From contig DUUZ01000186.1 of NCBI GenBank assembly GCA_012841255.1, positions 1 to 6,663 on the forward strand: a stretch of 6,663 nt of DNA. The letters are read 5' to 3'. This document shows, piece after piece, positions 1 through 5,723 of this stretch (the stretch's first letter is position 1; each line of letters starts with the position of its first letter). This DNA comes from Clostridiaceae bacterium. GTDB taxonomy: Bacteria; Bacillota; Clostridia; Saccharofermentanales; DTU023. Position numbers and translations under genes: made by a program. Below the pieces are notes generated by a model. The model saw only the letters and a program-made list of their open reading frames with translations. It did not search any database and had not been told where the DNA came from.

Positions 1-1
1 C

Positions 2-1462
2 CAAAGGGAAATCGACCTGGCGCGAAGAAGACTGGCCTTTGAGGAGCTCTTTTTGGTGGTGGCCGGTCTCCGTGCCCTTAAAACCGGCAGGGAAGAGGAG
101 AAGGGACCCCGAATTCAGATGGACGGGGAGGTCAGACAGAAGATCTCTGACCTGGTCGCCCGCCTGCCCTACCAGCTGACAGACTCCCAGACCAAAACCC
201 TGGACGATATCTTTTCGGACTTTGAAAAAGCCCGGCCGGCCAACCGCCTGATCCAGGGCGATGTGGGGTCCGGAAAGACCGTGGTGGCGGCAGCCGCTAT
301 GGCGGCCGCCTGCCTGGGAGGCTATCAGTCGGTCCTCATGGCCCCCACCACCATCCTGGCCGGCCAGCATGCCGAGAGCCTGGCGGGAATCCTGGAAGGC
401 ACCGGCCTCAGGCTGGCCCTGCTGACCGGAGGCATGAGTGCCCCCAAGAGACGGCAGCTGCTCCAGGAACTGGCCCAGGGCCATATCGATATCCTGATCG
501 CCACCCATGCCGTCCTGGAAGGGGATGTGGTCTTCCATAATCTGGGCTGCTGCGTGACCGACGAGCAGCACCGCTTCGGGGTCCGCCAGCGGCTGACGCT
601 TTCCAGCGGGGGGGATTTCATCCCCCATGTCCTGGTCATGTCGGCCACCCCCATCCCCCGGACCCTGGCCATGATCCTCTACGGGGATCTGGATATTTCC
701 GAGATGACGGATATGCCGCAGGGCCGGCTGCCGGTCAAGACCTACACGGCCCGGGAGGCCGACCGCTCCCGGGTGGATGCCCTGATCCGCCGTCAAACCG
801 GCGAGGGCAAGAAGGTCTATGTGGTCTGCCCCATGATCGAGGACTCGGAAGAGCTGGAGGCCCGGTCGGCCGAGGCCGTCTACCAGAGACTTTCCAAGGA
901 GGCCTTCCCCGACCTCAAGGTGGCCCTCATGCACGGCCGCCTGAAAGCGGCCGAGAAACTGTCGGTCATGGAGGACTTCGGCCGGGGCCTGATCGACATC
1001 CTGGTTTCCACGACCGTCATCGAGGTGGGGATCGACCAGCCCCTGGCGACTTTGCTGGTCGTGGAGAATGCCGAACGCTTCGGCCTGTCCCAGCTCCACC
1101 AGCTGCGGGGGAGGGTGGGGCGGTCCTCCCACCAGTCCTACTGTGTCCTTGTCAGTGACAGTGAAGACCCCCTGATCCAAAGAAGGCTCAAGGTTCTTTG
1201 CCGCAACAGCAGCGGTTTTGCCATCGCCGAGGAGGATCTGCTCCTTCGGGGGCCGGGGGACCTCTTCGGGGTCCAGCAGCACGGCCTGCCGGACTTCCGG
1301 GTGGCCAACCTCTATGAGGACGGGGATCTGCTCCGGGAGGCAGCCCGGGCCTGCGACCGGCTCTTTGCCCGGGACCCCGGGCTTACGGATCCTGAGAACC
1401 TGGTCATCATGAGGGAGTTCCGCTCCCGCTACGGGGAACGGCTGGCCCGGCCGGGCCTTTAA
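2..1462 (+). CDS. recG: ATP-dependent DNA helicase RecG, 3' part (5' end outside the window)
   Basis: RecG is a cytoplasmic superfamily 2 helicase that reverses stalled replication forks and migrates Holliday junctions. The reading frame is open from base 2, giving 486 residues; the family is about 680-700 long, so about 200 N-terminal residues (most of the wedge/OB domain) lie upstream. The TTG at 53 is internal: the codons before it encode a family-typical stretch ending RLAFEELFLVVAG. Numbering from base 53, the helicase motifs are Walker A GDVGSGKT (69-76), APTTILAGQH (97-106), motif II DEQHRFGV (170-177), motif III SATPIPRT (197-204), MHGRLKAAEK (293-302), TVIEVGID (321-328) and the QLRGRVGRS arginine-finger motif (350-358), followed by the RecG C-terminal region with RGPGDLFGVQQHG (399-411). 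One small deviation is IDQP where many RecG proteins have VDVP. All catalytic motifs are intact. The stop lies 16 bases before rsmD, a common Bacillota pairing. Confidence 0.97.
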   Translation, partial: QREIDLARRRLAFEELFLVVAGLRALKTGREEEKGPRIQMDGEVRQKISDLVARLPYQLTDSQTKTLDDIFSDFEKARPANRLIQGDVGSGKTVVAAAAMAAACLGGYQSVLMAPTTILAGQHAESLAGILEGTGLRLALLTGGMSAPKRRQLLQELAQGHIDILIATHAVLEGDVVFHNLGCCVTDEQHRFGVRQRLTLSSGGDFIPHVLVMSATPIPRTLAMILYGDLDISEMTDMPQGRLPVKTYTAREADRSRVDALIRRQTGEGKKVYVVCPMIEDSEELEARSAEAVYQRLSKEAFPDLKVALMHGRLKAAEKLSVMEDFGRGLIDILVSTTVIEVGIDQPLATLLVVENAERFGLSQLHQLRGRVGRSSHQSYCVLVSDSEDPLIQRRLKVLCRNSSGFAIAEEDLLLRGPGDLFGVQQHGLPDFRVANLYEDGDLLREAARACDRLFARDPGLTDPENLVIMREFRSRYGERLARPGL

Positions 1463-1464
1463 AT

Positions 1465-1471
1465 AAAGGAG
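1465..1471 (+). promoter_or_regulatory. Ribosome binding site of rsmD
   Basis: AAAGGAG lies 7 bases before the ATG at 1479, a near-ideal Shine-Dalgarno match and spacing. It fixes the rsmD start. It sits entirely in the 16-base gap after the recG stop, which leaves no room for a promoter. Confidence 0.8.
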
Positions 1472-1478
1472 AAAGAAC

Positions 1479-2084
1479 ATGCCCAGGATTATTACAGGCA
1501 AAGCCAAAGGCACCCGCCTCCTTGTACCGGCAGGGACTTTTCTTCGGCCCACTTCAGGCCGGACCAAGGAGGCCCTTTTTTCCATCCTGGACCTGAAGGT
1601 GGAGGGAGCCCGTCTCCTGGATCTCTTTTCAGGCTCCGGCCAGATGGCCCTGGAAGCCCTGTCCCGGGGAGCTTCAGAAGCCGTCCTGATCGAGGGCAAC
1701 AAGAAGGCCCAGGCCGCCATCCGGACCAATCTGGAACGGACCCGCCTGACGGGGGCCCGCCTGCTTTTCGGGGATTACCGGACCGGGCTTGAGACCCTCA
1801 TATCCGAAGAAAGAACTTTTGACCTCATCTATGTGGATCCCCCCTGGGCAGAGGCCGGGCGGATCCTGCCCCGGCTGGCGGAAAAACTCCCTCCCCTCCT
1901 GGACCCTTCCGGCCTTCTGATCCTGGAGTCCGAAGGGCCGCCGCCACCCTTTTTCGAGGAGCCGCTGGACCTCCTCCGCAGTTGTCAGTACGGCACCGGA
2001 GTGCTATCCTTTTACCAGTTTAAGCCGGATTCCCGGGAGTTTTCGGCATCAACAAAACAGGGAGACCGAGATGCGGACAAATGA
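1479..2084 (+). CDS. rsmD: 16S rRNA (guanine(966)-N2)-methyltransferase RsmD
   Basis: This is an S-adenosylmethionine-dependent methyltransferase that modifies a guanine of 16S rRNA (G966 in E. coli numbering) during small-subunit assembly. The product has 201 residues. The N-terminus MPRIITGKAKG and the segment RPTSGRTKEALF (23-34) are family hallmarks. The SAM-binding motif I is LLDLFSGSGQMALEALSRGA (47-64 within it), with the acidic end of the next strand in LIEGN (70-74). The catalytic motif IV is DPPW (120-123), where DPPF or DPPY is more usual; Trp is tolerated in related (N/D)PP(Y/F/W) enzymes. The typical C-terminal signature YGTGVLSFYQ (171-180) is followed by about 20 polar residues that look like a non-conserved tail. 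The start is an ATG with a strong ribosome binding site. The stop TGA lies 10 bases before the preferred coaD start. Neighbours recG and coaD are the usual ones in Bacillota. Confidence 0.96.
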   Translation: MPRIITGKAKGTRLLVPAGTFLRPTSGRTKEALFSILDLKVEGARLLDLFSGSGQMALEALSRGASEAVLIEGNKKAQAAIRTNLERTRLTGARLLFGDYRTGLETLISEERTFDLIYVDPPWAEAGRILPRLAEKLPPLLDPSGLLILESEGPPPPFFEEPLDLLRSCQYGTGVLSFYQFKPDSREFSASTKQGDRDADK

Positions 2085-2087
2085 GGA
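2060..2087 (+). promoter_or_regulatory. Two alternative ribosome binding sites for coaD
   Basis: There are two in-frame ATG codons for coaD, each with its own plausible Shine-Dalgarno sequence. GGGAG (2060-2064) lies 6 bases before the ATG at 2071. GAGGA (2083-2087) lies 7 bases before the ATG at 2095 and overlaps the rsmD stop codon. The second start gives the canonical CoaD N-terminus and usual length and is preferred. The first would add eight residues and overlap rsmD by 14 bases. Confidence 0.55.
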
Positions 2088-2094
2088 TCATGAA

Positions 2095-2574
2095 ATGAGG
2101 ACCCGGGCGGTTTTTCCGGGAACCTTCGACCCCTTCACGGCAGGGCATCTGAGCCTGGCTGAAAGAGGGCATGGCCTCTTTGATGAACTGGTCATCGCGG
2201 TCTTTGACAACAGTGCCAAAAATCCCCGTATGAAAAAAGATGAACGCCTGGCCCTGATCCGGCGGGCGACCGCTCATCTGCCCGGTATCCGGGTGGAGGA
2301 GGCCCAGGGTCTTCTGGCCGACTGGTGCCGGGACCGCAGCATCTCCTTTATTCTCCGGGGACTTCGGAATACGCTGCAATTTGATGAAGAATCCGCCATG
2401 GCGGATGCCAACCGCCTGCTGGGCGGTCTGGAGACAGTTTTTTTACCGGCCCGGCCGGACCTGCGGTATGTCTCATCGACCCTGGTCCGCGAGATTGCCG
2501 GAATGGGCGGGGACCTGACGGCTTTGGTGCCCGCATCCATCAAGGATGACATTGCGAGAGCCTACAGGGCTTGA
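2095..2574 (+). CDS. coaD: Phosphopantetheine adenylyltransferase (PPAT)
   Basis: CoaD transfers AMP from ATP to 4'-phosphopantetheine, giving dephospho-CoA, the penultimate step of coenzyme A synthesis in the cytoplasm. From the ATG at 2095 the product has 159 residues, the normal family length. The nucleotidyltransferase core is visible: VFPGTFDPFTAGHLSL (6-21) contains the (T/H)xGH motif as TAGH (15-18), followed by the segment NPRMKKDERLALI (43-55). The substrate-binding stretch is ILRGLRNTLQFDEE (86-99), and the second nucleotidyltransferase signature is YVSSTLVREIAGMGGDLTAL (125-143 within it), corresponding to the ISSSxVRE motif. No key residue appears to be missing. An upstream in-frame ATG at 2071 would add MRTNEDHE; I consider it less likely because family members begin just before the xxFPGTFDP strand. 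The gene follows rsmD, the standard Bacillota arrangement, and is probably translationally coupled to it. Confidence 0.96.
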   Translation: MRTRAVFPGTFDPFTAGHLSLAERGHGLFDELVIAVFDNSAKNPRMKKDERLALIRRATAHLPGIRVEEAQGLLADWCRDRSISFILRGLRNTLQFDEESAMADANRLLGGLETVFLPARPDLRYVSSTLVREIAGMGGDLTALVPASIKDDIARAYRA

Positions 2575-2575
2575 C

Positions 2576-2583
2576 AGGAGAGG
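2576..2583 (+). promoter_or_regulatory. Ribosome binding site of the coiled-coil gene after coaD
   Basis: AGGAGAGG lies immediately after the coaD stop and 8 bases before the ATG at 2592. It supports that ATG over the TTG at 2571, which overlaps the coaD stop and would place the ribosome binding site inside the coding region. Confidence 0.65.
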
Positions 2584-2591
2584 AAAAACCA

Positions 2592-3122
2592 ATGAACGAT
2601 CGAGATGACAGACAGGCGATGAACTACGAAGGCGGGGAAACGCGCCGGCCGCAAAGGGCCCGGGACGACAGGACCGCCGACACTCTTTTGGACCGCCTGG
2701 AAGCCGAACTGCTGAATGCCAAGAGCGTCCCCTTTTCGGACCGCTGCATGGTGGAGCGCGAAGAGATGCTCTTCCTGGTCCGCATGATCCGGGAAGGCCT
2801 GCCCGAGGAACTGGAGCGGGCCAAGTGGGTCCTCCAGCAGAACCGCCAGCTGATCAACCAGGCCCGGCGGGAAGCCGATTCGATCATGCGGGATGCCGAA
2901 GCCCAGATGGCCCGCATGCTGGATGAGCACGAGATCACCCAGCAGGCCATGAACAATGCCTCCGTCCTGATCGAGGACGCGACCCGGCAAAGCCAGGAGA
3001 TCCACCAGGGGGCCCTGCAGTATGCCCATGAGATGATGACCAACCTGGAGAATCATCTGACGGACATCCTGGTCAATATCACCCGCAACAAGAAGAATCT
3101 GGGGGAATCCCATGGCGGCTGA
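2592..3122 (+). CDS. Coiled-coil protein of the coaD-linked 'ATPase / V-type subunit H-like' family, function unknown
   Basis: From the ATG at 2592 the product has 176 residues, with no signal peptide or membrane segment. The first 30 or so residues are charged and probably disordered (MNDRDDRQAMNYEGGETRR). A short conserved-looking block follows, NAKSVPFSDRCMVEREEML, then LPEELERAKWVLQQN and a long Ala/Glu/Gln/Arg-rich helix to the C-terminus with strong coiled-coil character (QARREADSIMRDAEAQMARM and onward). This pattern of SVPFS..-MVEREE-LPEEL-AKW followed by a coiled coil recalls a clostridial family often labelled 'ATPase' or 'vacuolar H+-ATPase subunit H' and often found beside coaD. 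The label comes from coiled-coil similarity: I see no Walker A motif, so ATPase activity is not supported. DivIVA-like or F-ATPase b-subunit-like scaffolding is an alternative. The last 11 bases overlap ddl, suggesting translational coupling and perhaps an envelope-related role (inference). Confidence 0.8.
   Translation: MNDRDDRQAMNYEGGETRRPQRARDDRTADTLLDRLEAELLNAKSVPFSDRCMVEREEMLFLVRMIREGLPEELERAKWVLQQNRQLINQARREADSIMRDAEAQMARMLDEHEITQQAMNNASVLIEDATRQSQEIHQGALQYAHEMMTNLENHLTDILVNITRNKKNLGESHGG
3101..3106 (+). promoter_or_regulatory. Ribosome binding site of ddl inside the preceding gene
   Basis: GGGGGA lies 5 bases before the ATG at 3112 and within the last codons of the coiled-coil gene. 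It supports the ddl start and means translation of the two genes overlaps. Confidence 0.6.
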
Positions 3123-4203
3123 TATCAATATTGTCGTTCTCTTCGGCGGCCGGTCGGGGGAGCATGAAGTCTCCCGCTCTTCTGCCGCCTATGTCATCGA
3201 TACTTTGAGAAAGTGTGAGGAGTACCGCATCCTGCCCGTGGGAATCACCCGGGAGGGCCGCTGGTATGCCTATTCCGGCAGCACCGAGGCCATGCGGCAG
3301 GATACCTGGCTGGATGAGGGCCCGGTTCACCCGGCCAGCCTGGTCCCCGATACCGCCAAGCATTATCTCTTTGTCAGCCGGGAGGGTCAGACCGTCAGCT
3401 ATCCGGTGGACCTGGTCTTTCCGGTCCTCCACGGCCCCAACGGGGAAGACGGAACCATCCAGGGTATGCTGGAATTGGCGGGCCTCCCCTTTGTCGGCTG
3501 CGGCATGGCCTCCTCGGCCCTGGCCATGGACAAGATCTTCGCCAACAGCCTCTTCGAGCAGAACGGGATCGCCCAGACCCCCTGGCTGCCGGTGGACCAG
3601 GCCGAGTGGCGGGACCATCCGGACCGGGTCCTGACCCGGCTGAAGGAAAAACTCTCCTTTCCCATTTTTGTGAAACCGGCCCGGGGCGGTTCCTCGCTTG
3701 GGATTACCAAGGTGACGGAGGAAGCAGGGCTGTCTGCCGCCATCGAGACGGCCTTCAGCCATGACCGCAAGGTCCTGGCCGAGGAAGGCGTCCGCGGCCG
3801 CGAACTTGAAATCGCCGCCCTGGGGGCCTATGGGGTTCCCTTCCTGTCGCCGGTCGGTGAGATCATCCCGGACCGGGATTTTTACGACTACGATTCCAAA
3901 TATGAGTCCCAGTCCTCCTCCCAGCTCATTATCCCGGCAGACCTGGACGAGGAGACCGTCCGGACTGTCCACGCCATGGCCCGGGCGGCCTGGCGGACCC
4001 TGGACTGCTACGGCATGGCCCGGATCGACTTCTTCCTCTCCGAGGACGGCCGGGTTCTTCTGAATGAGATCAACACCATCCCCGGCTTTGTCAGCATCAG
4101 CATGTATCCGCGCCTGATGCGGGCGGTGGGCCTGGGGGATGAGCACCTGATGAGACGGCTGGTGGACCTGGCCCTGGAACGAGACAAGCGCGATACGAGG
4201 TGA
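3112..4203 (+). CDS. ddl: D-alanine--D-alanine ligase
   Basis: Ddl joins two D-alanines with ATP hydrolysis to give the dipeptide added to UDP-MurNAc-tripeptide, a cytoplasmic step of peptidoglycan synthesis. The 363-residue product has the normal length. The N-terminal domain opens with VVLFGGRSGEHEVS (8-21). FPVLHGPNGEDGTIQG (103-118) and GLPFVGCGMASSALAMDK (124-141) follow. The ATP-grasp part has FPIFVKPARGGSSLGITKV (183-201), AEEGVRGRELEIAALG (223-238) and the omega loop with FYDYDSKY (257-264). The C-terminal metal-binding segment is ARIDFF (303-308) followed by LLNEINTIPGF (316-326). The FYDYDSKY omega loop with its Tyr residues is typical of D-Ala-D-Ala ligases, whereas VanA-type D-lactate ligases have a different loop, so no glycopeptide-resistance role is indicated. 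The start is the ATG with GGGGGA upstream, overlapping the previous gene by 11 bases. The next gene begins 4 bases after the stop. Confidence 0.97.
   Translation: MAADINIVVLFGGRSGEHEVSRSSAAYVIDTLRKCEEYRILPVGITREGRWYAYSGSTEAMRQDTWLDEGPVHPASLVPDTAKHYLFVSREGQTVSYPVDLVFPVLHGPNGEDGTIQGMLELAGLPFVGCGMASSALAMDKIFANSLFEQNGIAQTPWLPVDQAEWRDHPDRVLTRLKEKLSFPIFVKPARGGSSLGITKVTEEAGLSAAIETAFSHDRKVLAEEGVRGRELEIAALGAYGVPFLSPVGEIIPDRDFYDYDSKYESQSSSQLIIPADLDEETVRTVHAMARAAWRTLDCYGMARIDFFLSEDGRVLLNEINTIPGFVSISMYPRLMRAVGLGDEHLMRRLVDLALERDKRDTR
4197..4203 (+). promoter_or_regulatory. Ribosome binding site of the ExbB/ZorA-like gene, overlapping the ddl stop
   Basis: GAGGTGA ends in the ddl stop codon itself and lies 4 bases before the ATG at 4208. 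The arrangement suggests that the membrane protein is translated from the same transcript as ddl and is coupled to it. Confidence 0.65.
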
Positions 4204-4207
4204 ACCC

Positions 4208-5719
4208 ATGCCCAATCTTCTGAATCTTGCAGCTGGCCTGGCCGGCGTCTTCGCCCTGGCGGTCATCCTTGTGACCGTTTTTGGGTTTTTCAGCCTGAGA
4301 AAAAAAGAAAAGGAAGCCGGCCAAAGGACCCATGAGGCCCTGGCCCTCCTGGACGCAGAAGGGGAGGATCAGGATGCGGCAGATGAAGTGGCCCGCCTCT
4401 TTGAAGCTTCCCTTTACGGGGACCTGAAGGAGTTCGGAGAGGCCCTGTCCCGGGTCAGCCGCCTCCAGTATGAAGGACGGATGCTGCCGGATCCCGAACC
4501 CCTCCTGGAAGCCCGGGGCCTTTACAGCTCCGGCCCGGTCCGGTCGCTGGGCCGCCTTCTGGCCTGGATCATCCTGGGACTGGGTTCCTTATGTCTGGTG
4601 GTTATTTTGGTACTTTCGGCCTTTGTGACCCTGCCTGGAGCCGCCTTGCCGGCAGCCGGGGCCGTCTTTCTTCTGGCTTTGGTCCTGGCCCTCCTACTCC
4701 TTTGGCAGGGAGGGCGTTCGGCGGAGGCTGTGGAAGCTTCCCGCAAGCAGATGATCAGCCGGCTGGCCGAGCTTTTCCCGGTCCTGACCAAGGATCAGGG
4801 AACCGCCCTTCTGGTCAGCGAGACCATCGCCTACGGGGAAAAGATGCGCCGGGAAGTCCAGTCCTTTTCAGAACTGGCCCGGGATCTGACCCAGGCCGGC
4901 TTTGCCGAGGGTATCAAGAAGAGTGTCCGCGAGATCATGAGCCAGGAAGTGGTCCCTCCCCTGAATGATGCCAACTATGCCCTGACCGCCCTGGCCCGGT
5001 CGCTGGCCTCCAAGCAGGAAAAGGGTATGGAGGAACTGGCCGGGACCTTCTCCAACTCGGTCTCCGAAGCCCTGGCCATGCATCTGGCCCCCCTGCCGGA
5101 CAAGCTCCAGATCCTCCACCAGGTGGCCGAGCACAGCGCCGGCATGATGGAGGAGGCCCAGGCCTCCATGGCCCGGACCCGGGAAGACAGCCGGGCCATC
5201 AGCCAGGAGGTCCAGGAAGCCATGCGGCTCATGACCCTGGCCAAGGATGACCTGTCAGGGGAGATGGCCTCCATCAGCGGCAGCATGGAACTGATGAGCC
5301 GGAGTGCCGACAAGATGACCGCCCTCTATACTGGGGAGCAGACCAACCTGGCCTCCCACATCAAGGAGATGACCGGCCAGCTGGAGTTCTACTCCAAGAC
5401 CCTGGGTACGGGCATCGATGAAAGTGCCAAGGCCATCGAGACCTCGGTCCGCATGTCCGCCTCCCAGAACAAGCACACGGCCGTCCTCCTGGAACGCCTG
5501 GACGAACAGATCGGTGTGCTGGAGGAACTGGGCCGCCTGATCGAGGGGAATACGGGCAACTTCACCAAGGAGTCGGGCGCCTTTGTCAGCCGCACCCTGG
5601 AAGACTTTGACCGGGGCCTGGCCGAAGTGGTCGAACGCCTGACCTTCACCACGGCTGAAATCCGCGACGCCGTTGAATCCCTGCCGCAAGCCCTCCGCAG
5701 CATGAGCGGGGACCGCTGA
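4208..5719 (+). CDS. ExbB/TolQ/ZorA-like inner-membrane protein with a long cytoplasmic helical tail (putative MotA-superfamily)
   Basis: The 503-residue product has three hydrophobic segments: about 4-29, 117-141 and 149-166. Positive clusters (RKKEKEAGQR at 31-40, VRSLGR before segment 2, R170/R179/K180 after segment 3) predict N-out, an 85-residue cytoplasmic loop, a tight external hairpin (TLPGAALP, 141-148) and a cytoplasmic C-terminus. This is the ExbB/TolQ/ZorA layout. The segment after helix 3 (ELFPVLTKDQ at 188-197, LLVSE, then VQSFSELARDL at 217-227) resembles, from memory, the LFP.vT...LL.E....LksFn.dLA region after the last helix of ZorA proteins. Residues 260-503 are almost all helical with heptad-like spacing. 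I see no clear GLLGT-type MotA/ExbB motif, and segment 3 has no Thr/Ser, so proton conduction is uncertain. Alternatives are a methyl-accepting-type or other coiled-coil scaffold. Codon use looks like ddl's, so recent transfer is not evident. Confidence 0.6.
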   Translation: MPNLLNLAAGLAGVFALAVILVTVFGFFSLRKKEKEAGQRTHEALALLDAEGEDQDAADEVARLFEASLYGDLKEFGEALSRVSRLQYEGRMLPDPEPLLEARGLYSSGPVRSLGRLLAWIILGLGSLCLVVILVLSAFVTLPGAALPAAGAVFLLALVLALLLLWQGGRSAEAVEASRKQMISRLAELFPVLTKDQGTALLVSETIAYGEKMRREVQSFSELARDLTQAGFAEGIKKSVREIMSQEVVPPLNDANYALTALARSLASKQEKGMEELAGTFSNSVSEALAMHLAPLPDKLQILHQVAEHSAGMMEEAQASMARTREDSRAISQEVQEAMRLMTLAKDDLSGEMASISGSMELMSRSADKMTALYTGEQTNLASHIKEMTGQLEFYSKTLGTGIDESAKAIETSVRMSASQNKHTAVLLERLDEQIGVLEELGRLIEGNTGNFTKESGAFVSRTLEDFDRGLAEVVERLTFTTAEIRDAVESLPQALRSMSGDR

Positions 5720-5723
5720 TCCT

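Noticed and set aside
1444..1457. Perfect 14-base GC palindrome (GGCCCGGCCGGGCC) at the end of recG, followed by TTT, as a possible terminator
   Set aside because: Only three T residues follow, the longest hairpin with a usable loop has about five base pairs, and rsmD begins 22 bases later with its own ribosome binding site. The bases also encode the recG C-terminus, so coincidence in GC-rich sequence is enough.
2562..3128. Minus-strand open frame of 188 codons opposite the coiled-coil gene
   Set aside because: It spans the same bases as a plausible coiled-coil gene that fits the operon; the antisense product lacks recognisable domains, and the frame is explained by GC bias.
3112..4203. VanA/VanB-type D-alanine--D-lactate ligase (glycopeptide resistance)
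   Set aside because: The omega loop FYDYDSKY is of the D-Ala-D-Ala type, and no vanH, vanX or regulatory genes are adjacent.
3079..4266. Long open frame of 395 codons on the minus strand opposite ddl
   Set aside because: It mirrors ddl almost exactly, its product is a low-complexity Gly/Pro/His/Gln mixture with no recognisable motif, and long antisense frames are expected in GC-rich genes with this codon bias.
5138..5716. Methyl-accepting chemotaxis signalling domain in the tail of the 503-residue protein
   Set aside because: The tail is helical and rich in Glu, Ala, Ser and Met, but the highly conserved hairpin tip of chemoreceptors is absent, and the three-segment membrane layout does not fit a receptor.
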